A stretch of 64,000 nucleotides of DNA from Nymphalis io (GCF_905147045.1 NC_065901.1:7688001-7752000); one strand, 5' to 3'. Shown: positions 34,134 through 45,774, numbered from the stretch's first letter. Program-made: numbers and translations. Notes: generated from the letters alone by a model not told the origin.

Positions 34134-34835
34134 CTAAAAGATTTAAGTAAAGATCAATAGTTATTTTTACATCATAGAGATTAATACCTACCTTAACTAT
34201 TTAATATAATTTTATTTAACATTTTGGATTTGAGATTATAGCTTTATTTAGGTTTAATAATCATATTTAGATAAATTATAAATAATCAACGATTTACAGA
34301 ACTTATAATAAATATTTGAACAAAATATTTTAAACATTTATTTATAATAGTAAAATATTTTACTTTTTGCAATCACATAAAAAATCGTTATGATTTTACT
34401 TATAATATTTAATAACTTGTGTAAACATCAGTTTGTACCTGTGTCGATTAAAATTAATAAAATAAAATAGTTCTAATAGCTTTTAGTGCAAAATCTGCAA
34501 TTGACTATAGTGCCTATAATTAGTTTAACCATAATTCATATCAATCGTGTCCAAAAAGTGCAGTTTTTTACCTAAAACTATACTCCTAAGTTGCTGTTAT
34601 TAAGTGCTAGTGGAACAAAGTTATTTTACACCACCCACTTAGCACTGATAATTATTTGCTGCTAAGCTTAAGTACTCTACTGATCAACATTTTCGACCTC
34701 CATACCATCTGCACAAATAGCAGCGCGGTAGTAAAAGTGACTGTAATTCAAATACATCGAGGGGTACCAAGATCAAATCCTGAATACACCGAGCTTTTTT
34801 TTTTTTTTTTCTTCTATTTATTTATTTTTATAAGT

Positions 34836-35909
34836 ATGGTTGTGTGCTACACATGTAACAATAATTTACTTGTAACTCAGAAGAGAGTTAAATGTTCAAA
34901 TACATCATGTAACCGTCATTTTCATGCGGACTGTATTAAGTTCAATGAGGCACAATCGAGCCGAGCTAAATGGGTTTGCCCAATATGTCAAGGGCCGAAA
35001 TCAAAAACAGGGAATAAAAGCTCTCCTTCCGATCATGGCAAGAGTATTAAAGAATCTGAAATAGATTCACCAGTTTCCTTAGTAAGTAACATAGACTCCC
35101 AAGATGCTATTCTTCAAGAAATTCGAAATCTTCGTAGAGAAATGAATGAAAAATTTGAATACCAACAATTAAGCCTAAACGATTTCAATACGAAATTAAG
35201 TGAGATTCGCGGTGAAGTGCGAGATTTAAACTCCAAATTTTCTATAATGCGAAAGGAGTTAGATCAAGTAACTAATACAGTGCAGTTTTTATCTGATAAT
35301 TTTGACGAACAACAACTCATTAACGATCGTTACAAAACAGATATCTCTCAATTAAAAACAGAAAGCACATCTCTACGTGCGCAACTTAGCAAAGTCGCCA
35401 GCCTTATGGAACAGCTTGAGCAACGTGCTCGAGACTGTAATATTGAAATACAGTGTGTTCCGGAGCATAAGTCTGAAAACCTGCTTACTATTGTGAAACA
35501 ACTCACTAGAGTCGTTTCGTGTGACATAGATGATAGTGATATTAAAGAATTCCATCGCGTTGCTAAGGTTGATTCTGACTCGAAGCGCTCTCGCAATATC
35601 ATAGTCAAATTAGCCAGCCCGCGCGTCCGTGATACTATACTTGCAGCGGTAAAAACTTTCAACAAAAAGAATGAAAACAACAAACTCAATTCGACTCATT
35701 TAGGCATCGCGGGTGATAAGCAATCAATATACGTCAGTGAACATTTGTCCCCAACGAACAAGAAACTTCATGCAGCCACGAGACTCGTCGCAAAAGAGAA
35801 GAAATACGAGTTTGTCTGGATCCGAAATAGCCGTATTTATATTCGTAAAAATAAGCATTCACCTGCAATTTTAATAAGAAATAACGATTTTTTAAATGGT
35901 CTAAAGTAA
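34836..35909 (+). CDS. LINE ORF1 protein with PHD finger and coiled coil
   Basis: 357 residues from the ATG at 34836. An upstream ATG at 34656 is in frame but would add a poly-Phe stretch encoded by a T run (34796-34810), and the zinc finger starts right after the chosen Met. Residues 4-51 fit a C4HC3 PHD finger: C4-x2-C7-x12-C20-x4-C25-x4-H30-x2-C33-x14-C48-x2-C51. Residues about 90-200 form a long heptad-rich coiled coil (LQEIRNLRREMNEKF onward). Residues about 205-340 resemble the RRM/C-terminal domains of L1-like ORF1 proteins (SRNIIVKLASPRVRDTIL; IYVSEHLSPTNKKL). Such proteins bind element RNA and oligomerise through the coil. A similar PHD-plus-coil layout is known for CR1-group ORF1s. 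There are no internal stops. Confidence 0.88.
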   Translation: MVVCYTCNNNLLVTQKRVKCSNTSCNRHFHADCIKFNEAQSSRAKWVCPICQGPKSKTGNKSSPSDHGKSIKESEIDSPVSLVSNIDSQDAILQEIRNLRREMNEKFEYQQLSLNDFNTKLSEIRGEVRDLNSKFSIMRKELDQVTNTVQFLSDNFDEQQLINDRYKTDISQLKTESTSLRAQLSKVASLMEQLEQRARDCNIEIQCVPEHKSENLLTIVKQLTRVVSCDIDDSDIKEFHRVAKVDSDSKRSRNIIVKLASPRVRDTILAAVKTFNKKNENNKLNSTHLGIAGDKQSIYVSEHLSPTNKKLHAATRLVAKEKKYEFVWIRNSRIYIRKNKHSPAILIRNNDFLNGLK

Positions 35910-35974
35910 TTTTTTGGTTATATTATTGTGCTTATTTCTTTTTTATTTATTTTTTCTACCTGAGTAAGCATTTA

Positions 35975-36778
35975 TTGTGTTTTTTAGTTTTAAAATTCAA
36001 TATTAAATTTTTTTATCAAAATGTGAGGGGCCTGCGGACCAAGACTGAGGACCTCTATTTATCTGTTCTCTGTTGTGATTATGATGTCATTATTCTTACG
36101 GAAACTTGGCTGAATGATACAATATTTGATCATGAATTATTTGACACTCGATATTCAGTATTTAGGCGCGATCGTAGTACAACTTCATCTTATTTGAAAG
36201 ATGGTGGTGGTGTTGTAATTGCCATACACAAAAAGTTTGAGAGTCTGAGAAAAATCACTTGGGAATCTGTATGTGAAGATCTTTGGGTTTCATTTAAAAT
36301 AGGTCAAAGTACTCAAATTAATATTTGTGGTGTCTATATTCCACCTCCAGTAAAGGAGTTGGAACTTAATTACTTTCTTAAAAATACTGCACAAGTTATT
36401 AACTCTAATACAGATGACGGCACAATAAACGTGGTGATTGGGGATTTCAATTTGAGCAATATTGTCTGGGAATATAGCACTTACAGTCGTAGTCTAATAC
36501 CTGTACGTACAAACAATAATGTGGATTCTTTATTTATTGACACAATATTTTTTTGCAACCTACATCAATGCAACTCAATTTCTAATAATAACGATAGAAT
36601 TCTCGACCTAGTACTTAGCTCACATCCATCTTTTCTTACGGTATCTGAAGAAAAACCCTTAGTTCCGCTTGATTGTCATCACCCAGCCTTATTAATAGAC
36701 CTACAGTATTCTACTCAAAAACACTATCTTAAAAGTAACACTGAACCTAAATATAATTTTGCTTTTTGCGACTATAAT

Positions 36779-36809
<31 letters not shown>

Positions 36810-38950
36810 TAAATAATAAATAAATAAATAATACATAAATAAATAATAAATAAATAAATAATACTGTTATTGAGGAACTTTCAAAGATTGATTGGGCACA
36901 TTTATGGAAAAATTGTGGCTCTGTAGATGAAATGATAGAAGTTTTTTATGAAACTTTACTAAATGCTATTTACAAAAATACCCCAAAATCCAAACCCCGT
37001 GATGGCAAGCATCCCATATGGTATTCACGTTCTCTAATACGTACTCTTAAGGAAAAATCAAAATATCATAAAGTATTCAAGAAGTATAAAAATCCTATGG
37101 ATAAATACACTTATGATCTCCTAAGAGATCGCTCAAACGAAATGATATTTGAATGCTATGATTTCTTCAAAAAAAATATATCAGACCATATTCGTAACAA
37201 CCCTACATACTTTTGGAAATATTTTAAAGACAGAAAATGCAATTCTAAGTCGATTCCCAATCAAATGATATTAAATGATAGAAAAGCTACAGGAGGACAG
37301 GAAATATGTAATCTTTTTTCCTATAATTTTCAGTCGATCTATGATACCACACATAAGTTACCACCTTTCAACCCAAAATATTTAACTAGTATTAAATGTA
37401 CTAATAACACATACGCCAAATGTTCTGTAACAGACCATGAGGTTAAAACACAGCTTCTATCCTTAAATTGCAATAAAGGGGCGGGACCCGATCTAATACC
37501 ACCTATATTTATTAAAAATTGTGCTAAAGTTTTAGTTAACCCTCTTACAACTATATATAATAAATCACTTCAATCGGGAATATTCCCAGCTAAATGGAAA
37601 GTTGCTTATATAACACCAATTCATAAGTCTGGAGACATTAATAATATAACTAATTACAGACCAATATCCATACTATCTACTTTTGGGAAAGTTTTTGAGT
37701 CACTAATTCAAAAAAAGATGTATTCTCATTTAAAACCTTACTTTGATTCATACCAGCATGGCTTTTGTCCACATAAATCCACAACATCTAATCTAGTTAG
37801 TTACATATCTGATATTTCTGAAGCTGTGGATAAGAATAATGAGGTACATGCTATATATCTGGATTTTAAAAAAGCGTTCGACTTAGTCCACCACGACATT
37901 CTTATAACCAAATTGGAATGTATGGGTATTCATGGTTCCTTGTTACGTTGGTGTGAGTCATACTTAAAGAATCGATCCCAATTAGTTGCCATGAAAGGTT
38001 TTAAATCTCTCGAATGTAATATACCCTCTGGTGTACCGCAAGGGTCACACCTAGGACCTTTGTTTTTCCTTGTTTTCATTAATGATGTTGGAAAAGTACT
38101 TAAATCCAAATATCAAATATACGCAGATGATTTAAAAATATACAGGGAAATTAAATCACCAGAGGATATAGAAATCCTGCAAAGTGACATCGACAACCTT
38201 GTTTGTTGGTGTCTTGCAAATCGTATGACTCTAAATAAGGATAAATGTGTTCATATTACATTTAGTAGAAAACGAAAACCACTAAAACACACTTACTACA
38301 TCGACGGTACGCCCCTTACGGAGTCAACGAGTGTAAGGGATCTCGGGGTGATAATAGATAACACCTTAAGCTTTAGAGATCACATTGATTACATCATATC
38401 AAAAGCCTCGCAAGTATCTGGTCTGGTGTTAAGATTAATGAAAATCTTTAAAGATCCAAGCTTGACAATATTAGTTTTCAATAGTATAATAAGGAGTATC
38501 CTAGAATATTGTTCAGTTGCTTGGAGTCCTGGGTATGAGGTGCACTCTGATAGAATAGAACGTGTACAAAAACGTTTTCTATATTACTTAGCGTACACAG
38601 ATCTAAATGCTAAGAATTTTAACTCTTACGATGCACGCCTAATTAATTATAAAGTGCAAACTCTTAAATATAGAAGAGAAGCTGCTGACTTTCTTTTTTT
38701 ATACAAATTATTGCACGGATATATTGATGCACCTGATCTACTTGCTAAAATTAGTTTCTACATTCCGCGTCAAGGTAGCCGTTTACAAAATCGTAAAATA
38801 TTTAGCCTACCTGATGTCAAATCAAATCTTGGTCAACATTCGCCAATTTACCGTATTTGCTCGCTTGCGAATTGTAGTCGTCAACACCTAGATGTCTTTA
38901 GTGAATCTGTTGGTTCTCTTAAGAATAAACTTAAAACAAAATCACATTAG
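35975..38950 (+). pseudogene. LINE ORF2: endonuclease and reverse transcriptase, split by a repeat
   Basis: The first half, 35975-36823, is an APE-type endonuclease: FYQNVRGLR at the N-terminus, TETWL, VIGDFN (GDFN codons 36440-36451), RILDLVLS and LDCHHPALL. The second half is open from 36863 to 38950 (its first Met is at 36932) and is the reverse transcriptase: GAGPDLIPPIF, NYRPISILSTFGKV, motif A IYLDFKKAFD (Asp 37862-37864), motif B SGVPQGSHLGPLFF, motif C YADD (38120-38131), motif D LNKDKC and motif E RDLGVIID. Both halves are in the same frame. The interruption is an AT tetranucleotide palindrome at about 36776-36862 that introduces stops. A C-terminal segment with IERVQKRFLYYLAY follows the RT, as in Jockey/CR1 elements. 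The protein nicks target DNA and copies element RNA; this copy is broken as read. Confidence 0.9.
36776..36862. repeat. Palindromic TTTA/TAAA tetranucleotide array inside ORF2
   Basis: About seven TTTA units (36778-36809) are followed by about 50 bases of TAAA-type units, so the array can fold on itself. It introduces TAA stops between the endonuclease and RT halves of ORF2. Confidence 0.9.
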
Positions 38951-39131
38951 TTTATGTAATAATTAAATAATTAACTAGTTAGTAATTGCACAAGTACTGT
39001 TCTTGTTAAATATGTTTTTTTAAAGCATGCTAGGTTTACATCCAGAAGACTGCAACTTATTAACACTCTGTTTAGCGTAGATTTTATTTTGTATGCACTA
39101 GTTGTAAGTCAGTTTTGTAAACTTTTTATTA

Positions 39132-39157
39132 AAAAAAAAAAAAAAAAAAAAAAAAAT
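39132..39157 (+). other. Poly(A) tail of the LINE
   Basis: An uninterrupted run of about 25 A after the 3' UTR marks the 3' end of the retrotransposon. Its purity suggests recent insertion. Confidence 0.85.
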
Positions 39158-39168
39158 AAGTTGGAGTT

Positions 39169-39490
39169 GTGACGGTAGGAACAAAAAGTCAAGCGAATTT
39201 AGACTTAGTTTATTGAGCACAGTGGTCAAGCGTATACAAAAGAATGCATTATTACTTTAAGGTCGAAACACTATTTATACACTTGCGTAAGAGTGGCCAC
39301 GATTACAAGTGACGTAGTCAGTCGTTATAGACAATAGGCTCACGGGCGTGCATCTTATCTTTCGGCGTACAAACAAAAAACCTTAAGCGATCATCTCGGT
39401 GGGTGTAGCCTAAAATACCTTGTGTGTGCGTTTCGAGTAGTGGTGCGGTTCTCACCTCTCGATGACGTAGAAGATGGCGTGAGCTAATTA
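39169..39490 (-). mobile_element. Candidate solo LTR
   Basis: Read on the minus strand this moderately GC segment has a TATA-like GTATAAATA (39272-39280) and, about 60 bases on, AATAAA (39209-39214), then ends ACCGTCACA next to the LINE tail. TATA plus polyadenylation signal in about 320 bp, ending in CA, is the layout of an LTR. No second LTR, internal gag-pol or clear target duplication was found, and the other boundary is a guess. Confidence 0.35.
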
Positions 39491-40521
39491 AACTAGATAT
39501 TATACTTAATACTACTTACTTAATACAATTAATCCGAAAATATTCAATATATTATTTATTCAAGTAGGCTCTTATTTGAATCATCATGTTACATGTTTAA
39601 ATTGCAAAGCTACCACGGAATTGTAGATTCTACCGAAAGAAAGAAATTTTAATATAAATACAAAAATCAGTAATATACTGTAAAACTTAGAAGTAAATAT
39701 TTTTCAGTTCGTATTGTTATTATTTTATTACCCTTTTTAAGTATTTTTTTCAGTCCATTCCGTTGTTCGAAAAATAAGTAACGAATCATGTCATTTTTTT
39801 TAATCACTTCAAATCACTTGCAAACGAATAAAACCGGTTTTAAGCTATTAAGCGCTAACCAAAAAAACATAACTAATTTCTTTACATGTATTCGAATGCG
39901 ACTTTCACATTTATATAGTCATTTTAAAAATATCCAATGTTACGTTTATGTAAAATTACAACGAAATTTTAATTACTTCTTTTTTGCGTTACTCTAAAAT
40001 ATCAACTAAATGATTACGTATGGACCATTTTTTTCGACTTGTTATATTTTGCGTTATACATTACGAATAAATTTATGATACAATACCACTGAAATACGTA
40101 TATAATGTTAAATTATCGTTTATCGTGGATTATGTAACGGTATTAATAATATCATGTAATCCATCTTAGAGAAAGGGTGGTGTCGCACCGTATATTAATC
40201 AATATCGACTAATTTCCATAGACAATAAATAAAGCTATATATAATATTCACCATTATGTTTTCTGGCTTCCATATTTGAGGGTTAGTACGTAGTACGCGA
40301 AACCTTCTTATATACGATGTTAGTTATATACATAATAATTTTGAAGTTAGTTCTGTAATACAAGTAAACAGTTTTATACTAGAGTAGTTGGTACATTTAT
40401 TTATTTTGCAAGAATGTATTTCATAATATAAATATTACCTTTATTTTCATTTTTTATTATTTAGTGAATTTTAAAGTAATCCTCTTTTTATTTAGATATA
40501 AAACTATTTTTTTCAAATATA
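39491..40521. other. AT-rich intergenic DNA
   Basis: The 69-residue frame at 39788-39997 has no recognisable domain. No repeat assigned. Confidence 0.4.
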
Positions 40522-40804
40522 TTTTTTTATGTTATTGGTAGGCGGACAGCAAACGGGCCATCTGATGTCTAGTGGATACCCCACCGCCCATTGATATTGG
40601 CGTTCTAAGAAATATTAACATTCCCAACATCGCCAATATGACACTAACCTTGGGTACGAAGATTTTATGTACCTTGTACCTGCTACACTGGCTCACTCAT
40701 GCTTGAAACTGGAACGCAACAATACCAAGTATTGCTTTTTAGCGATAGAGTATCTGATGAGTAGGAGGTACCTACCGACAGACGGGCTTACACAAAGCCC
40801 TACC
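40522..40804 (-). mobile_element. SINE C, diverged, reverse strand, near full length
   Basis: Complement of the A tail at 40522-40530, GGGCCATCTGATGTCTAGTG, ACTAACCTTGGGTACGAAG, and the 5' end at CACAAAGCCCTACC. About 80% like the 42711 copy by eye. Confidence 0.78.
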
Positions 40805-41082
40805 TAATAAATACATCACAGAAATATTATGTATTTGGTTTCAAATTTGGAGTTCACTTTATAAATATTGTATTTCCTTAATATATGGTAAAAAGTTCTT
40901 AATAAGTTGTCCTTTATACATGATATTTGCATGTTAACTTTAAAATTACTTTTTGTCGATCATAATACAAAATGAAATTGGGATATGTGAAGCCCACAAT
41001 ACGTCTATAATTGAATTTTCATAACTCGAATGGACCCTACGGAAATTCAATTCTTATAAAATCAATTGGGAATACAAAGCCT

Positions 41083-41230
41083 GTATCGCCGAGGAGGCTA
41101 AGTGGATAAAAAACGTTGTTCATAATGAAATGTTATAGGTTCAATTCTAATCTTTACTGTTTTGACATACTTACTTTATGTTTATAATTCATCTCAGTCA
41201 TCAATGGTTTTTTACTCAAAATGTATTATT
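41083..41230 (+). mobile_element. SINE B-like head, strongly diverged
   Basis: CGCCGAGGAGGCTAAGTGG (A-box-like), ATAGGTTCAATTCTAAT (B-box-like) and TTTATAATTCATCTCAGTC follow family-B order. No 3' tail. Confidence 0.5.
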
Positions 41231-41899
41231 TTGCAAATTAAACAAACGATATTTGTTTTCTTTAAAGGATAATTCAATTTCATTTTATATAATGTAATAT
41301 TTGTATAACTTAATAACAATCTGTACTAGATACGTTTAAAATATTTTCAATATAATTTCTTCGATCTTATTTTAAAAGCAACAACGTTAAATTGAATAAA
41401 AATTCTATAGCGTAATGTTTAATATCCTATAATGATCTACTGTAACAAAAAAAAAGTAGAATCGCAGAAAGCCTTCCCGAGCACTCGGGCAGCCTAACGA
41501 CGTTATAACTGAAGTTCGTTGAAAAATGCAGAAACAATTTCCATCAGAAAAGTGGATTATATATTTTTTGCAAATCCCAACTTCGTAACGTATTGTTTAG
41601 GTTTTATCTAATATATAAATTCACATCAAAGTAAATTAATAATTATTAATTTTACTAATATATTTTTTAAATAAATTTATGTTCCAAAATATCCAACTTT
41701 TTAGACTCGGAAGTCATACTTGAGTGGTTACTGTCAGGGTAAACGATTTTATAAGTAGAAATACCCAAAAACCTCTCATATTTCAAAACAAAATAAATAC
41801 AATTGCAAAACAATTAAAACAGAGTAAACCAAGTAATATGCTTTGAGATGAAAGACTCTGTGTTTCTATAATATGATAACCATAACATATACCATAACA

Positions 41900-41931
<32 letters not shown>

Positions 41932-41959
41932 TATAAGTTTTTGACAATAAAGACCGAAA
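41231..41959. other. AT-rich spacer with a TA microsatellite
   Basis: A TA repeat lies at 41900-41935. CCCGAGCACTCGGG at about 41477-41490 can form a 6 bp stem. Nothing else recognised. Confidence 0.4.
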
Positions 41960-41974
41960 TTGCTAGAAACCTTG

Positions 41975-42242
41975 AATATCAGGTTCAAATCCAACCAATC
42001 GTTTTTAACTTTCTATGTGCTTAACATGTATTTATAATTACTCTCATGCTCGGCTGTGAAGATAAACACAATGTGTAGAAGGTGTCAACACAAGATGCAG
42101 ATTATATGTCGAAATAAATTCAGCCACTATGTATATACAGCCACCAACTCGCACTGGAGCAGCGTGGTTGAATAAACTCTAAACCTTGGAGAGAACTAAG
42201 GGGGTACCTTTGGTAAGAAATGGAATATTTACAGGCCGTTAT
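41975..42242 (+). mobile_element. SINE family B, diverged, nearly complete
   Basis: AGGTTCAAATCC, GTATTTATAATTACTCTC, then CCAACTCGCACTGGAGCAGC, GGTTGAATAAACTC and ATTTACAGGCCGTTA. The tRNA head is largely lost and the tail has a rearranged GAGAACTAAGG segment. Confidence 0.7.
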
Positions 42243-42710
42243 ATTTACTTGGCTATATGTATACATATAAACAAAACAACGTTACATATTATGCATATAT
42301 TTTATCGTTAAATATTTAATCCGAAGTTTTGTGAATCTTATATGCAAATGGATTTATCATTTACGTACTCTATTTTGCGAGTATTAGAAACATAACTACT
42401 ATTTTATTTTATATGTGTTGAAAGAAAAAATCACTTATACCTCAGCTGCACGCTTCGCTAAACAAAGATAAATGAGCGCCATTCGTTTCGACTTGCACCC
42501 ATTAACCTCACCTTTAAGATAATGTCTAGATTTTACCTATTTGCAGTTTATATTAGAATTTTCATAAAACTATCAATTTTCTTTTATCATTAACTGCTGA
42601 TAATAATGGAAATTTTAAATAGTTCTTATTGGATTAATTTGATTCCGCAAATCGTAGGAATATATATTTTTAAATCATTCTTGAATACCAAGGCCTGTAT
42701 TTTTAACAAT
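42243..42710. other. AT-rich spacer
   Basis: Nothing recognised. Confidence 0.4.
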
Positions 42711-43002
42711 TTTTTTTTTATAGAATAGGAAGGCGGACGAGCATATGGGCCACCTGATGGTAAGTGGTCACCAAACGCCCTTAGACATTGGCATGTTGGA
42801 TGTCAACCATCGCTTACATAGCCAATGCGCCACCAACCTTGGGAACTAAGATTTTATGTCCCTTGTGCCTGTAATTTTACACTGGCTCACTCACCCTTCA
42901 AACCGGAACACAACAATATCAAGTACTGCTGTTTTGCGGTAGAATATCTGATGAGTGGGTGATACCTACCCAGACGAGCTTTCACAAAGTACTACCACCA
43001 GT
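42711..43002 (-). mobile_element. SINE C, full length, reverse strand
   Basis: T-rich block at 42711-42719 (complement of the A tail), AGAATAGGAAGGCGGACGAG, through CCACCAACCTTGGGAACTAA to ACTACCACCAG. Very similar to 29735-30031; a small deletion lies near 42792 (GCATGTTGGATG). Confidence 0.88.
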
Positions 43003-43696
43003 AAATATTAATAATGCTGTGTCTTCTTCTTTCAAATATTAAATCAATGAAGACATATAGAGAGAAATCATTTTTTAACTAAATACTCGCTAAACAATGT
43101 AAGGCCGTAAATTTTATACTTACCCATGTCAATAGCCAGAACATATAACTTAAATGCACGGAATTATTTATTTTATATGAAAGACCCCAGAATATTGTAA
43201 TACGATCAGTATCGCGCCAAGCGATGTCTTCATCTTCATATACCTTTAGTCAACTTATCGGAGCGTGTGTGATAATAACGTGGTGTGGTACCCCATTCTT
43301 TTTTTCTTTTGCACTCATTAAACATTTTATAATAATTAATGTCACACCACATGTCCATTTTTAATTTATTTAAGTAAAACATTTATTTTAGTACTTTGTT
43401 TTTAAATAAATTGAGCTTTGTACATTTATTTCACATAAATTTTATAAAGTTTATCTGAAATAGTTTTATCATCATTCTCCCGAAAAGTCTCCGCATCAAC
43501 TATATCATATAATCATATAGTATATATATCGTTATTAGTTATACATCTATATAACTATTAAATTACTAGTTATATGTCTACATAACTAATAAATATAATA
43601 TTAGATACATATATACTACATAATATCGTAGTTAGAACAATTTTTTGTTCATGTAAATTTTATGAGAACTTGTCGAAACGAAAACAGAATCGCGCA
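43003..43696. other. AT-rich spacer
   Basis: A GC-richer patch at 43200-43305 (ATCGCGCCAAGCGATG, ACGTGGTGTGGTACC) is unassigned. Otherwise poly(A/T)-rich. Confidence 0.4.
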
Positions 43697-43769
43697 CTTG
43701 AAATTCCTACAGGGAAATCTCAAAGAACATAACGTTAATAGGAATTTGCTTTCTCTTTCATTTTTACGT
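43697..43769 (+). repeat. Repeat F, partner of 32107-32180
   Basis: GAAATTCCTACAGGGAAATC, AACGTTAATAGGAATTTG, TTTCTCTTTC. Roughly 80% identical to the reverse complement of the partner. Confidence 0.65.
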
Positions 43770-44387
43770 CAACAAAACAAAGCATCGTAAAAGTTGATAA
43801 TCTAAACTGCAAGGTTATATTAGCAGACACTAACTTTGTGAAATAGAATAAAGTAAATGTTTGTATTTTTTTATACCAGCTTTGTATTGTAATAGCCAAT
43901 CATAAAGCAATTAGTTAATTTTAAATTTAGAAAATATTAAATAGCAAATTTTAAGCAAAATAAAATTTCATGACTTGATGAGATTTTGTGAGTTTACTAA
44001 AAAATTTTTTAATTTACATTTGATGTAACTTCAAGTAAACTAACATATAATATAAAGCGCTTATGTGTGGCTAATAATTTTGTTATTTTTTTACAATTCA
44101 ATTAATTCTGTTGTATTAGTAGTTAAGATTTGATTTTTAAATTTTTATATAGGTTAAGTTTTTTTTATATTACGCCTTTAAAGGCGTATTCTTCGTAAGA
44201 GTATCTATTTAAGTTTAATTTTAGGTGTTTAGTGAGAAGTTGATGGTGTAACTATCTCAATATATAAATAAAAAATATATAAATGTTTTTTTACTAACCC
44301 CGGTTACGTAATGTTCATCCATATCTTCTAACAGAAAGAAGTTCAGGACATCCCACAAATACTTACTGTTAATGTATTGTAAGAATT
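43770..44387. other. AT-rich spacer with an 18 bp palindrome
   Basis: TACGCCTTTAAAGGCGTA at 44171-44188 is a perfect palindrome. Nothing else stands out. Confidence 0.45.
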
Positions 44388-44666
44388 ATTTTTTTATTTT
44401 AATACAATAGGTGGACGGATAGATGGGCCACTTGAAGATTAGCGGTCATCACCATAGACTTTGGCGCTGAAAGAAATATTAACTATTCCTTAAATATCCA
44501 ATGCCCAACCAACCTTAAGAACTAAAATGTTACCACATCTGTGTCTGTAGTTACACTGGCTCGCTGACCCTTCAAACCGAATAGTAAGTATTACTATTTA
44601 GTAGTAGAATATACGATGAGTGGATGGTACCTACCCAGATGGGCTTGCACAAAGCCCTACCACTAA
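44388..44666 (-). mobile_element. SINE C, diverged, reverse strand
   Basis: AATAGGTGGACGGATAGATG, CAACCAACCTTAAGAACTAA, TGGCTCGCTGACCC and GGGCTTGCACAAAGCCCTAC match the complement of family C along its whole length. Confidence 0.75.
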
Positions 44667-44739
44667 GTTACTAGATACTACTTTACTTTACTTTATACTT
44701 TGTTGTATACCACGAAGAGAAAAAAAATACAAAACATGG

Positions 44740-44830
44740 ATACAGCTTAAATAAAAGTAGCATACAATTTTGGCGACCTTATCGCTACATAGCGATCTCT
44801 CGCAGGCAACCAACGGTAAAAGTAATAACT
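44740..44830. repeat. Possible LINE 3' UTR fragment
   Basis: TTTTGGCGACCTTATCGC, AGCGATCTCTCGCAGGC and CAACC recall, from memory, the 3' UTR of a common lepidopteran LINE. ATCGCT and AGCGAT can pair. Single copy here. Confidence 0.35.
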
Positions 44831-45774
44831 ATGAGTTATTTGGTGGATGGATATGAGGTAGGTGATGCGGTGCTGTAATAATAAATAAAATAACATTAAT
44901 CTATAGCTAAAACAAACTAACTAACTAGCTAGTATCCGACACGCATTGCATTATATTTTTATATTTGTATGTATGTACTGCTATCATATAAAGTGCGAAT
45001 CTTTCCAATTTTTTGAATATGTTTCATAAAAATCATAAATAAAATCAATAAGCTGTCGTAAAACAACGCCGTGACATGCATCACTTTTCTGATGTTCGAA
45101 ATACAATAACATAAAATTATGCAGGCCGAATACACGCGACGCCCCGACGCAAACATTGTTACCTGCATCCAATTAGTTCACCAGAGCTGAATTGTAAATC
45201 CGCGAGACGACGTCCATAGTAGCCACGTAATACAATTTACGGTATTTATGCTGCCAGTCCAATGTTATATTTGTTTTATAAAATTTAATGTATTTAACAT
45301 GTTTTGTTTTAATACTAGATATATTATAAGTAAAACTAAATTTGCTGTTAGGGTATTAGGTATAATTTTAAGGAAAATTTCCAAAAAAAAACAAAAACAG
45401 AAGCTTAATGATATTTATACACATTGAATGACCTACATTGACAGCATACACATTGAATGTGAAATGGTGGGGATCATATTATACTTATATTATAAAGAGA
45501 TAAGTTTGTATAGTTGTTTTTTCCTGATTAACGTAAAAACTAGTAATCGGATTAATATGGAACTTGTTTTAGTTTGAAAAGTGTTAATAAGTGTGTATAT
45601 TTTTTGTGACTGACTTAGACTCACAAACTTTATATAAAAATATGTAGTATTCTAAATGTCTACATAAAAATCAGTGACAGTATATACCTATGTACTTTTT
45701 ATAGATAGCTCTTATATATTTTATATACAGTAACCATTATTAGCACATTATGGGTGAATGATCAATTTTTGAAA
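44831..45774. other. AT-rich spacer with a GC patch
   Basis: 45120-45235 (ACACGCGACGCCCCGACG, CCGCGAGACGACGTCC) is GC-richer. Two overlapping minus-strand frames here have no recognisable domain. Confidence 0.4.

Larger units (their letters stand above)
34500..39157 (+). mobile_element. Near-complete two-ORF non-LTR retrotransposon with poly(A) tail
   Basis: Order: 5' UTR, ORF1 (PHD finger, coiled coil, L1-ORF1-like C-terminal domain), a 65 bp gap, ORF2 (endonuclease then reverse transcriptase), 3' UTR and an A run at 39132-39157. It moves by target-primed reverse transcription. I place it in the Jockey/CR1 superfamily from the domain set and RT wording; the exact clade (Daphne-like is one option) is unverified. 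The 5' boundary is uncertain and no convincing target-site duplication was found. ORF1 is intact and ORF2 has one visible lesion, making it the youngest-looking LINE here. Confidence 0.88.

Noticed and set aside
34656..34835. N-terminal extension of LINE ORF1 from the upstream ATG
   Set aside because: It would encode a poly-Phe stretch from a T run; the PHD finger starts immediately after the Met at 34836.
35348..35689. 113-residue minus-strand frame
   Set aside because: Antisense shadow of the intact LINE ORF1.
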